A stretch of 36,267 nucleotides of DNA, from contig DKYS01000127.1 in NCBI GenBank assembly GCA_002493395.1, forward strand, positions 1 to 36,267. Direction: 5' to 3'. This DNA is from Turicibacter sp. UBA7094 (GTDB taxonomy: Bacteria; Bacillota_I; Bacilli_A; MOL361; Turicibacteraceae). Positions within the stretch are counted from its first letter, which is position 1, and the number at the start of each line of letters is the position of its first letter. Positions 8,040 through 15,510 of the stretch are shown piece after piece. The notes beneath the pieces were generated by a model. The model was not told the origin of the DNA and ran no database searches. It saw nothing but the letters and a program-made list of their open reading frames with translations. Position numbers and translations under genes: made by a program.

Positions 8040-9758
8040 TTATAAATTAAACTCTTCAACAATTGGAATAATAATCGGACGGCGTTTTGTTTTGTTAAAC
8101 AATAATTTCCCTAACTTATCACGCAATTCTTGTCTAAGACCTTGCCAATTGATATACTGTTCCGTCACAAATTGTCCAATAATTTGGCGAACTAACTCAT
8201 CTAATAGTTGGTAAAGTTCTTCGTTTCCTCTTTCATAAACAAATCCCTTACTCACAATTTGTGGTCCGGCAACGATTGCCTTCGTATTTTTATTTAAGTT
8301 TGCAATCACAACGATAATTCCATCATTAGCCATTAATTGACGGTCACGTAAAACGACACTTCCGATATCGCCCACGCCTAATCCGTCTACTAAAACTTGA
8401 TCAATTTGGATATGTTCGGAATGATTCACTAATTCACCTTGTTGGAATTCAACAATATCTCCGTTATCTAATAAGATAATATTTTCTGAGCGATATCCCA
8501 TCTCCTCGGCTACTTTCGCATGAGCCACTAAATTGCGATACTCTCCTGTAACAGGCATGACATATTGTGGTTTTAATAAATTCATCATTAGTTTTAAATC
8601 CTCACTACTTGCGTGAGAGCTTGGGAGTAAGTTTTTATTTACCACAAACACTTGTGCCCCTGTTCGGTAAAGCATATCAATCGTACGAGCCGCTTTAACC
8701 TCGTTTCCAGGAATTGGAGGAGTCGCCACAATCACCATATCTGTTTTCTCAATATGGATGAGTCGATCTTGATGTTTAGCCATACGTGTCAACGAGTTAA
8801 ACGGTTCATGACGGCTTCCTGTTGTCAAGACAACTAAATTTGATAAATTATTATCATTCTTCTCGTCAATATATAACAAATTCATAAGCATTGATTTCGG
8901 AATGCGTAAATAACCTAACTTCACAGCAATATCAACAATTCGTTGCATTTTACGACCAATAATTGCAATTTTACGTTTATATTGAACGGCCAAATCAATC
9001 ACCAACTGAATACGGTAAAGATCAGAGGAATACATCGAACAAATAATGCGTCCATTTGCGCGTGAAAAGGCCTCATCAAGCTCATATTTAAGCCCCGATC
9101 CCGCTCCAGTATACCCAGATTTATCGGCATTAATACTTTCTGAAAGTAAACAAAGCACGCCTTCTTTTGAAATTTCTGAGATTTTAGCATAATTCGTTTG
9201 ATAGCGTCCTCTTGCATTTTGATCAAACGTAAAGTCTGACGTATAAACAATAGCGCCATCTACCGTATGAATACAAATCGCAACAGAATCAGGAATGCTA
9301 TGTGTTGTTTTAAAGAATGTTACTTTGATATCTCCAAAGAAAAGTTCATTATTCTCACGAATTTTATAAAGTTTATATTGCTTATAATCTAATCCATTTT
9401 CAGTCAACGAGTCTTCAACTAAAGACATTGTTAATCGCGTTCCATAAACAGGCACATTAATCAAACTTAAAAGTTGGGGAACAGCCCCGATATGATCTTC
9501 GTGCCCATGCGATAAAAAGACCCCTTGAATCCGCGAAGCATTCTCTTTTAAATAAGTAAAATCAGGGATAACTGCATCAACTCCCAATAAATCCTCCGTT
9601 GGATATTTTAATCCGACGTCTAAGATAAAAATTTTATCATTCACCTCTACTACGTAGAGATTTTTCCCATTTTCATCAAGTCCGCCTAATGCAAATATTT
9701 TAATTTTCTGTTCTATTACTGATGCCACATTTTCATCGTTGTCAATGATATGAAACAA
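8040..9758 (-). CDS. rnjB: Ribonuclease J (RnjB-position)
   Basis: A 572-residue metallo-beta-lactamase/beta-CASP ribonuclease used in mRNA decay and rRNA maturation. The metal motif is intact: HGHEDH at 84-89, followed by HSIPDS, the TSDFTFD segment and SSHASSEDLK. The C-terminal region KTKRRPIIIPIVEE is typical of RNase J. By position (between dapA and spoIIIE) it corresponds to B. subtilis rnjB. The full catalytic motif is notable because, as I recall, B. subtilis RNase J2 has lost part of this motif. The only in-frame canonical start with enough coding upstream of the conserved IFALGG is TTG 9758, which has just a weak GGGG site. A much stronger site 40 bases upstream drives a different frame (see the upstream ORF entry). 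The product is certain; the exact N terminus is not. Confidence 0.9.
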   Translation of the reverse strand: MFHIIDNDENVASVIEQKIKIFALGGLDENGKNLYVVEVNDKIFILDVGLKYPTEDLLGVDAVIPDFTYLKENASRIQGVFLSHGHEDHIGAVPQLLSLINVPVYGTRLTMSLVEDSLTENGLDYKQYKLYKIRENNELFFGDIKVTFFKTTHSIPDSVAICIHTVDGAIVYTSDFTFDQNARGRYQTNYAKISEISKEGVLCLLSESINADKSGYTGAGSGLKYELDEAFSRANGRIICSMYSSDLYRIQLVIDLAVQYKRKIAIIGRKMQRIVDIAVKLGYLRIPKSMLMNLLYIDEKNDNNLSNLVVLTTGSRHEPFNSLTRMAKHQDRLIHIEKTDMVIVATPPIPGNEVKAARTIDMLYRTGAQVFVVNKNLLPSSHASSEDLKLMMNLLKPQYVMPVTGEYRNLVAHAKVAEEMGYRSENIILLDNGDIVEFQQGELVNHSEHIQIDQVLVDGLGVGDIGSVVLRDRQLMANDGIIVVIANLNKNTKAIVAGPQIVSKGFVYERGNEELYQLLDELVRQIIGQFVTEQYINWQGLRQELRDKLGKLLFNKTKRRPIIIPIVEEFNL

Positions 9759-9790
9759 CGTATTGCCCCACAGGTTACCTCAGTTGACAA
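9716..9790 (-). CDS. Overlapping upstream ORF (24 codons) in the rnj leader
   Basis: AAAGGAGGTGG (9795-9805), the best Shine-Dalgarno match in this region, is placed 7 bases before TTG at 9790-9788. That TTG opens a 24-codon frame (LSTEVTCGAIRC...) ending at TAA 9718-9716, about 40 bases inside rnj in another frame. The rnj TTG start lies within it. It could couple translation to rnj, dampen it, or reflect a -1 shift joining the two frames. There is no homology evidence that the peptide itself matters. Confidence 0.35.
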   Translation of the reverse strand: MSTEVTCGAIRCFISLTTMKMWHQ

Positions 9791-10253
9791 CGACCCACCT
9801 CCTTTAATTTAAAATCCAATTCAAAACTTTTCTATTGTAACCGTATTCAACCTATACTAATCAATCTATCATTTTCATATCCATGTATAAAAGAAAGGGT
9901 CTCTCTACCTATAAGCGCATCAACCTCTTTTTCCCATATCTATCCTTATTTAAACTTATTAGACGATAAAACTGACAACTCTACTATTAAAGTTATCGGC
10001 AATAATGAGTATTTTTATACTATCTGATTTTTATTTACTATCTAGAAATCATCTTGACTTTCTTAACTTGCCCATTTTTCTAAAAAAATAATGATGATTA
10101 TTTAATCAATCAATGCCAATTTCTCAAACTAAAGTTTAAAATGAATAGGGATTCATCTCATTCTACTAAAAAAGGATACGCTATAAGGAATGTTAGGTCT
10201 AAAAATAAAGAGCCTGTCCTTCATTCATATAAAACGGAAAATGTCTATCTTCT
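9759..10253 (-). promoter_or_regulatory. Long (about 490 nt) 5' leader of rnj; otherwise empty intergenic DNA
   Basis: The stretch between rnj and the dapA terminator has no long ORF. Reading it as the rnj leader, a small perfect hairpin (ATGAAT/ATTCAT, 10141-10156) and several A/T-rich repeats are visible. I recognise no known riboswitch class. The length is far beyond a normal leader and suits a transcript whose own stability is controlled, which would be plausible for an RNase gene; that is inference. Confidence 0.3.
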
Positions 10254-10259
10254 ACTCTT

Positions 10260-10288
10260 ATTATAGTACATCCATTGGCGAACGACAA
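10260..10288 (-). promoter_or_regulatory. Sigma-A promoter upstream of rnj
   Basis: Minus strand TTGTCG (10283-10288), 17-base spacer, perfect TATAAT (10260-10265). This is the best promoter match between dapA and rnj. Confidence 0.55.
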
Positions 10289-10370
10289 GTGTTAGTCTTT
10301 TTTTTAACAAAACTTTCCCATTAAAAACAGTTCTTCCCCAACTGTTGGCACCTGATTGAAAAGAACAAAA

Positions 10371-10398
10371 AAAACATCTGAATCATTCAGATGTTTTT
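10371..10398 (-). terminator. Terminator of the spoVFA-asd-dapG-dapA operon
   Basis: Stem ACATCTGAA/TTCAGATGT with a T run on the minus strand, 10 bases after the dapA stop codon. Confidence 0.85.
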
Positions 10399-10407
10399 AG
10401 TTAATCT

Positions 10408-11289
10408 TTATTTATCAAACAATAAATTTAACTTTTCAAATAAAGCCTGACTTTCAAACTGATCCATCTCTACTAATGGAAGTCGTAATCCACCCACTTC
10501 CATTCCCATTTGATTTAACATCGCTTTAACTGGAATTGGATTGGTTGTTGTAAACAATCCTTGGTAAAGAGGGGCTAACTTCTCATTTAAAGCTTCAGCT
10601 TCTTCAACTTGTCCATTTTTGTACAATTGATAGATTTGATTCATTTGTAATCCTGCCACATGAGAGGCAACTGAAACAACACCGTCACACCCTAATTTCA
10701 ACGCATTTAAATAATTTGAATCGTCGCCACTATAAAGTAAGAAATCAGCCGGTGCTTGTTCTTTTAGTGCCTTTAACAACTCTAAATTACCGCTTGAATC
10801 CTTAATCCCTACAATATTTTTTACTTCCGCCAATTCTAAAATCGTTTCTAACGATAAGCTAACCCCCGTTCTTGACGGAATATTGTATAAGAAAATAGGT
10901 AAATCAGTTGAATTGGCGACTTCCTTAAAGTGAGTCAATAATCCAAGTTGATTCGGTTTATTGTAATAAGGAGTCACAATTAATACAGCATCGGCCCCTA
11001 CCTCCTCGGCTAACTTCACATTATGAATGGTTGTTTTTGTATTATTCGTTCCCACGCCAACAACAATTGGAATCGCTCCACCAGCAAAATCAATTGCTGT
11101 TTCCCAAACTCTTAAGCGCTCGATGGCCGTTAACGTTGGTGCCTCCCCTGTCGTCCCCGTTACTACTAGACTAGTCGTCCCGTGTTTTAGAAGATGTAAA
11201 ATCAACCGTCTCAAACTACTAATGTTTAGTTGATTCGTTTCATTAAATGGAGTAACCATTGCGGTCATCACTGGACCAAAACTATTCAT
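10408..11289 (-). CDS. dapA: 4-hydroxy-tetrahydrodipicolinate synthase
   Basis: DapA condenses pyruvate with aspartate semialdehyde in the first step committed to diaminopimelate, lysine and dipicolinate. Numbered from the chosen start the 293-residue TIM barrel shows the pyruvate-binding TGTTGE (44-49), Tyr135 in YNIPSRTG and the Schiff-base Lys163 in VGIKDSSG. Length is standard. The ATG at 11289 is preferred over a GTG three codons upstream because the AAGGA ribosome site lies about 10 bases before the ATG but only one base before the GTG. It is the last gene of the four-gene operon with dapG, asd and spoVFA and is followed by a strong terminator. Its product is also the direct precursor for spore dipicolinate synthesis by the spoVFA enzyme. 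Confidence 0.95.
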   Translation of the reverse strand: MNSFGPVMTAMVTPFNETNQLNISSLRRLILHLLKHGTTSLVVTGTTGEAPTLTAIERLRVWETAIDFAGGAIPIVVGVGTNNTKTTIHNVKLAEEVGADAVLIVTPYYNKPNQLGLLTHFKEVANSTDLPIFLYNIPSRTGVSLSLETILELAEVKNIVGIKDSSGNLELLKALKEQAPADFLLYSGDDSNYLNALKLGCDGVVSVASHVAGLQMNQIYQLYKNGQVEEAEALNEKLAPLYQGLFTTTNPIPVKAMLNQMGMEVGGLRLPLVEMDQFESQALFEKLNLLFDK

Positions 11290-11312
11290 ATCTCTCACAT
11301 CCTTTTTCCTCT

Positions 11313-12353
11313 TTAAATTAAGTTATAATGCAAGAAATTTAGTGTTTCCTCAAGTTTCATCGCATCAACATAAAATGTCAATTCTACTGGTGTTCGTTGT
11401 TGATTCATCCAAGTTACTTGAACATAATTTTCCCGTTTTTCAAATGAAAGACCTTCTTCTTTTAAATATTGTTCAACGACTTCTTCGTCGTACGCTTGTG
11501 CATACCAATAGTCTCCATGTTTCACTAAAGCGTTGCACTTAATCGGACGAACGACGCCTCCTAAAATTTCATATCGCGTATAGCCCGCTTTATAAGCTAA
11601 GCTTAACGTTGTGACTTCCTCATCAACAACATACGTCCCAATATGGTCGGCACTCGTTGAACGTAACCGTAGATTCACTCGATTTTTCTTCGCAAGTTCG
11701 ACTGCTTTCAAATGAATTACCTTTGCACCGCGGGCAGCTAAGGCAATGAGATTATCATAACTAATTTTTTCTAACACACGTGCATTTTTAACCAACTTAG
11801 GATCAGCTGTCATAACCCCTTCAACGTCGGAATAAATGTCAACATAAGTTGCCTTTAGGGCCCCTCCTAAAGCAACTGCGGATGTATCACTTCCCCCGCG
11901 ACCAAGCGTTGTAATACTCCCATCTTCTGCTGTCCCTAAAAATCCTGGAGCGACTAACACATCATAATCATTAAATAAATTCATCATTTTATCTACCTCA
12001 ACCGTAATGATGTTTGCATTAGTATAATTATTATCTGTTCTAATCCCGACTTCATTGGGGGCTAATGAAGTCACATTTAACCCTTGCTGTTGTAAAAAAT
12101 CCGACATGACGATGCTTGAAAGAATTTCTCCGCACGAAAGAAGACGGTCATATTCTCGCTTAGATACATGATAGGTTACCAATTCCTTCAATGAATCGGT
12201 TGCATAAGGTTCCCCATGTCTACCCATGGCTGACACAACCACCACAACTTTATATCCTGCACTCACTTCACGTCGAATATGTTTAAACGCCTGGTATCTC
12301 ATTGCTTGATCTCTTACCGAGGTTCCACCAAATTTCATCACTACAATATCCAT
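11313..12353 (-). CDS. dapG: Aspartokinase with short, atypical C-terminal region
   Basis: It phosphorylates aspartate, the entry step of the aspartate pathway. The kinase domain is clear: KFGGTS at 7-12, VVVVSAMGR, TTLGRGGSDTSA and DVEGVMTADP. Orthologous DapG/LysC proteins run about 400 residues with two C-terminal ACT domains that bind lysine or diaminopimelate; this one is 346. After about residue 240 only some 105 residues remain, and they do not read as two ACT domains (I see no clear ACT motifs). Feedback control may be reduced or different. The ATG at 12353 begins one base after the asd stop (TAAAATG), with AGGTG upstream; a GTG three codons earlier is less well placed. It is co-transcribed with asd and dapA. 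Confidence 0.88.
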   Translation of the reverse strand: MDIVVMKFGGTSVRDQAMRYQAFKHIRREVSAGYKVVVVVSAMGRHGEPYATDSLKELVTYHVSKREYDRLLSCGEILSSIVMSDFLQQQGLNVTSLAPNEVGIRTDNNYTNANIITVEVDKMMNLFNDYDVLVAPGFLGTAEDGSITTLGRGGSDTSAVALGGALKATYVDIYSDVEGVMTADPKLVKNARVLEKISYDNLIALAARGAKVIHLKAVELAKKNRVNLRLRSTSADHIGTYVVDEEVTTLSLAYKAGYTRYEILGGVVRPIKCNALVKHGDYWYAQAYDEEVVEQYLKEEGLSFEKRENYVQVTWMNQQRTPVELTFYVDAMKLEETLNFLHYNLI

Positions 12354-12354
12354 T

Positions 12355-13392
12355 TTAATCACCTAACAATCTATTCTGATGCATATAATAAGCAATTTGC
12401 ACACTGTTTAGGGCGGCACCTTTAAGGATGTTATCCGCAACGACCCAAAAATGAATCACACGTTCTTCAAACAAGTCCTTTCGGATTCGCCCGACAAATA
12501 CCTCATCTTGATGCTGTAAATAAACTGGCATCGGATATTCTTGACATGAAATATCATCTTTTAAAACAATATCATTGCTTCTTTTAAATAAATCGATAAT
12601 TTCTAATCGATCCTTTACAGGTGATTTTAATTTAACGGTGGTCGAGAGACTATGTCCATAACGCACAGGTACCCGAACACACGTTGCATTTACTTTTAGG
12701 TCATTATCATCTAATATTTTTTGAGTTTCATTAATCATTTTAATCTCTTCTTTGGTGTAGCCTGACTCCATAAAAACATCAATTTGCGGAATGACATTAT
12801 GAGCGATTTGATAATAAACTTCATCGGAACGAGTCGGTAAAATTTGTGGTTGATACGTCGGGTCACTTAACTCCTCATCATATTCAAACAATGCTTTAGC
12901 TCCCGCCCCCGAAATGGCCTGATACGTTGAAACATTCACGGATTCAATCCCATAACAATCTTTTAACGGTTTTAGGGCAACCACCAATTGGATGGTTGAA
13001 CAGTTAGGATTGGCGATTAAGCGTGTTTCCTTTGATAAAACGTGCGCATTTACCTCTGGTACAACTAAAGGAATGTTAGGATCCATTCGAAAAGCACTCG
13101 TATTATCAATCACGACAGCTCCCTTTGACACAGCAATGGGGGCATATTTTAAGGATACACTACCACCGGCGCTAAAAAAGGCAAGATCAATTCCATCAAA
13201 AGACTGTTCAGTTAACTCTTCAATCACATAGGTCTCATTCCTAAATGAGCATACTTTCCCGGCTGAACGTTTAGAGGCTAACAACCGAAGAGAAGAAACA
13301 GGAATAGGATAACGTTCTAATGTCTCTATCATACTTCGTCCAACCTCGCCACTTGCCCCAACAATGGCAACAGCATATCCTTGTCGATCCAT
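12355..13392 (-). CDS. asd: Aspartate-semialdehyde dehydrogenase
   Basis: Asd reduces aspartyl phosphate to aspartate semialdehyde with NADPH. The 345-residue protein has the nucleotide-binding loop GASGEVG (12-18), catalytic Cys131 in NPNCSTIQ, the substrate segment GAGAKAL and the conserved RVPVRYGHS with the acid/base His. The ATG at 13392 overlaps the TGA of spoVFA by one base and has AGGAGG 6 bases upstream; the GTG one codon earlier is too close to that site. Lying between spoVFA and dapG matches the B. subtilis order except that spoVFB is missing between spoVFA and asd. Confidence 0.95.
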   Translation of the reverse strand: MDRQGYAVAIVGASGEVGRSMIETLERYPIPVSSLRLLASKRSAGKVCSFRNETYVIEELTEQSFDGIDLAFFSAGGSVSLKYAPIAVSKGAVVIDNTSAFRMDPNIPLVVPEVNAHVLSKETRLIANPNCSTIQLVVALKPLKDCYGIESVNVSTYQAISGAGAKALFEYDEELSDPTYQPQILPTRSDEVYYQIAHNVIPQIDVFMESGYTKEEIKMINETQKILDDNDLKVNATCVRVPVRYGHSLSTTVKLKSPVKDRLEIIDLFKRSNDIVLKDDISCQEYPMPVYLQHQDEVFVGRIRKDLFEERVIHFWVVADNILKGAALNSVQIAYYMHQNRLLGD

Positions 13393-14231
13393 CACAATCC
13401 TCCTTTCTTTTCATTTGAGGCAACATAGTCTCTCACAAAACGGAATAAATAATAGGCTGCCGTTTTAGGAGCGATAATGCTTGGTAACGATAAGGCTAAC
13501 TCTGATTGAATCCCTAACTCTTCAGCTTTTTTAAAATTAACGCCTCCGGGTTTACTACTAACATCTAACACATAACAATCGCGTCTCACTTGGTTAAGTT
13601 CTCTTTCATCTAACATCATAACAGGAACTGTATTCACAATAATGTCATAATGATGTAAGTCACTCACCATTAAATCAATATGGATTGGATTTAATCCCAT
13701 TTCAAACAAACGTGCTTCATCTTTTTTCTTTCTAAATGTAACGCTCACGTAAGCTCCTAGTGCTTTTAAATCTCTCGCAATTGTCAACGCAATTCGTCCC
13801 GATCCAATGACTAAAATTTCCGCTTGATGAATGGTAATATCAGTATTTTTTATAATATGGTAAAGAACTCCCTCCGCCGTTGGAATTGAATTATAAATAG
13901 CTACCTCATCATGATCAAAGATAACTTCGTATTTTCTTGGAACTATCTCAAGTAATTCCAACAATTTCGGATAACGAATTGGAGTTAAAATGACGCAGTT
14001 TTCAGGTAATTGTCGTAAAACTTCTTCTGTTAAATATAATTGTGTATTTGCAATTTTACCATCCTTAGCAATTCCGCCAAATGGTAAAATAAAATAATGA
14101 GTCTCTTTTAAAATACGAAAGTCAAAATTTGTAGAGTCTGTATGATATTGAATTAAGTCCATTCCGCTATCTCGAATGTACTCAGATAAATAATTCATCC
14201 GTTTATCGTTATTTATGATTAAAATCATCAT
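13392..14231 (-). CDS. spoVFA: Dipicolinate synthase subunit A
   Basis: The 279-residue protein matches the DpaA/SpoVFA family. The N-terminal half contains YFILPFGG. The phrase VAIYNSIPTAEG is characteristic, and it is followed by a Rossmann-type nucleotide site VIGSGRIALTIARDL. Near the C terminus are VLDVSSKPGG and SLPSIIAPKTA. With subunit B it oxidises the DapA product to dipicolinate in the mother cell, which is then loaded into the spore core. The Rossmann glycine pattern is GSGRIA rather than the GLGRTG I recall from B. subtilis. ATG 14231 is chosen, with AGGTGG 2 to 5 bases upstream; the adjacent ATG 14228 is about equally likely. The subunit B gene normally next to it is absent here. 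Confidence 0.9.
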   Translation of the reverse strand: MMILIINNDKRMNYLSEYIRDSGMDLIQYHTDSTNFDFRILKETHYFILPFGGIAKDGKIANTQLYLTEEVLRQLPENCVILTPIRYPKLLELLEIVPRKYEVIFDHDEVAIYNSIPTAEGVLYHIIKNTDITIHQAEILVIGSGRIALTIARDLKALGAYVSVTFRKKKDEARLFEMGLNPIHIDLMVSDLHHYDIIVNTVPVMMLDERELNQVRRDCYVLDVSSKPGGVNFKKAEELGIQSELALSLPSIIAPKTAAYYLFRFVRDYVASNEKKGGL

Positions 14232-14260
14232 AACCACCTACTTTCCATCTAGTTACATAG

Positions 14261-14288
14261 TATTTTATGACAGGGGAAATCAAGTCGT
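14261..14288 (-). promoter_or_regulatory. Candidate sigma-K promoter of the spoVFA-asd-dapG-dapA operon
   Basis: Minus strand CATAAAATA (14261-14269) is an exact CATANNNTA match, with AC (14287-14288) 17 bases upstream. This fits the mother-cell sigma-K consensus, and spoVFA is a known sigma-K gene in B. subtilis. A weaker sigma-A reading (TTGTCA, 18 bases, CATAAA) overlaps it. Two TTGACA copies lie just upstream at about 14300-14320. Confidence 0.5.
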
Positions 14289-14349
14289 GACAAGATTGTC
14301 AATAATGTCAAGCAATCCCCTCGATATTCCGTTGTTTTATTTCAAACAT

Positions 14350-14395
14350 AAAAAAACGCTAAAGCCGTAAGCATGTACTTACGACTTTAGCGTTT
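14350..14395 (-). terminator. Strong terminator after the polysaccharide deacetylase gene
   Basis: An 18-bp stem (AAACGCTAAAG-CGTAAG with its complement, one mismatch, loop of 6) is followed by a run of seven T on the minus strand. Confidence 0.9.
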
Positions 14396-14433
14396 AATCT
14401 ATTAAAAATTCCCCCACCCTATCCTCTGCTTTT

Positions 14434-15366
14434 CTATCGACACTCTGGGCGGGTTCCTTTTACCATTTCATCCACTGTTTTAAATTGATATCCTTTTTCT
14501 TTTAATTGGTTAATCATCGGTTCCAAAGCAACAACAGTCTCAGGCTTAGGATGCATTAAGATAAGGGCTCCGGGTTCTAATTTTTTCATCACACGATTAA
14601 TTAAAACATCGGCTGTCCCTCCTTTCCAATCAATGGTATCTGCTGTCCACATAATTGAATACATTCCTTGATCATAGGCGGCCTGTAACGTCCGATCATT
14701 AAACTCTCCAGCAGGTGGTGCAAAATAGGTAATCGGCTCACCAATAATTGATTTTAATACATCATTTGTCTTTTTAATTTCTTCCACGTATTGTTCATAG
14801 GTAAAACTTCCCCAACGTGAAGGATGTGAGTACGAATGATTTCCAATCACATGACCATCCTCGTAAACTTTTTGAACTTGATTTTTATGATTTTCGGCAT
14901 AGCGTCCCTCAAAAAAGAACGTTGCTCGAACACCTAAACGGTCCAAAATGGTTAACATTTTATCTAATTCTTCTTCACCCCAGGCCACGTTAATTAATAA
15001 AGAAACATAGTCCCCATTTTCATTCCCTTTATAAATCGGCGTTGCTCTAAATTCTTCGGGGTCTTTTTGGTAGTCAATCTCCTGACAAACAAGCAAAGCC
15101 GGATCAAAAGATCCGTTTAGTAACATATTATTATACGATAACTCATAGTCAATCTCAGAACCCATAAGACCTGGAACAAACCCCCAAACATCATCAAGTC
15201 GTGGTTCGCTCGGTTCCACACGATGGGTCTCCATATAATTGACTAATTGTTGATGAATATCATCATTCATGTTTGAGACCGGATAAGATTTAGGATAAAA
15301 ATTCATACCGATCAATAGTGTGATATAAGCAATAATCCCAAAAACGGCTCCTACTTTTTGCTTCAC
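14434..15366 (-). CDS. YlxY-type polysaccharide deacetylase-family protein
   Basis: The 310-residue protein has an N-terminal membrane anchor or uncleaved signal (VGAVFGIIAYITLLIGMNFY) and a C-terminal NodB-homology domain. The metal His pair is present in GNHSYSH, and FAPPAGEFN and LILMHPKPETV correspond to later motifs. The first motif, normally TFDDG with the catalytic and metal Asp residues, reads INVAWGEEE, so the usual deacetylase chemistry is doubtful. The same change occurs, as I recall, in B. subtilis YlxY, which sits at the same place next to pnp. Function of that subfamily is not established. Start GTG 15366 is preferred over GTG 15375 because AGAGGTG lies 6 bases before it. Confidence 0.85.
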   Translation of the reverse strand: MKQKVGAVFGIIAYITLLIGMNFYPKSYPVSNMNDDIHQQLVNYMETHRVEPSEPRLDDVWGFVPGLMGSEIDYELSYNNMLLNGSFDPALLVCQEIDYQKDPEEFRATPIYKGNENGDYVSLLINVAWGEEELDKMLTILDRLGVRATFFFEGRYAENHKNQVQKVYEDGHVIGNHSYSHPSRWGSFTYEQYVEEIKKTNDVLKSIIGEPITYFAPPAGEFNDRTLQAAYDQGMYSIMWTADTIDWKGGTADVLINRVMKKLEPGALILMHPKPETVVALEPMINQLKEKGYQFKTVDEMVKGTRPECR

Positions 15367-15483
15367 AACGGTCACCTCTACTCATACGATTTAATCTTTA
15401 TCAGTTTGCCACAATCATGCATGATTTATACATTTTTTAGATAATTTTCACCTTTTATTCAGAATCACCAATCATGAGAACTA

Positions 15484-15510
15484 AAAAAAACTCGCAACTA
15501 TGCGAGTTTT
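15484..15510 (-). terminator. Terminator of pnp
   Basis: Stem AAACTCGCA/TGCGAGTTT with a T run on the minus strand. The first arm overlaps the pnp stop codon. Confidence 0.85.
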
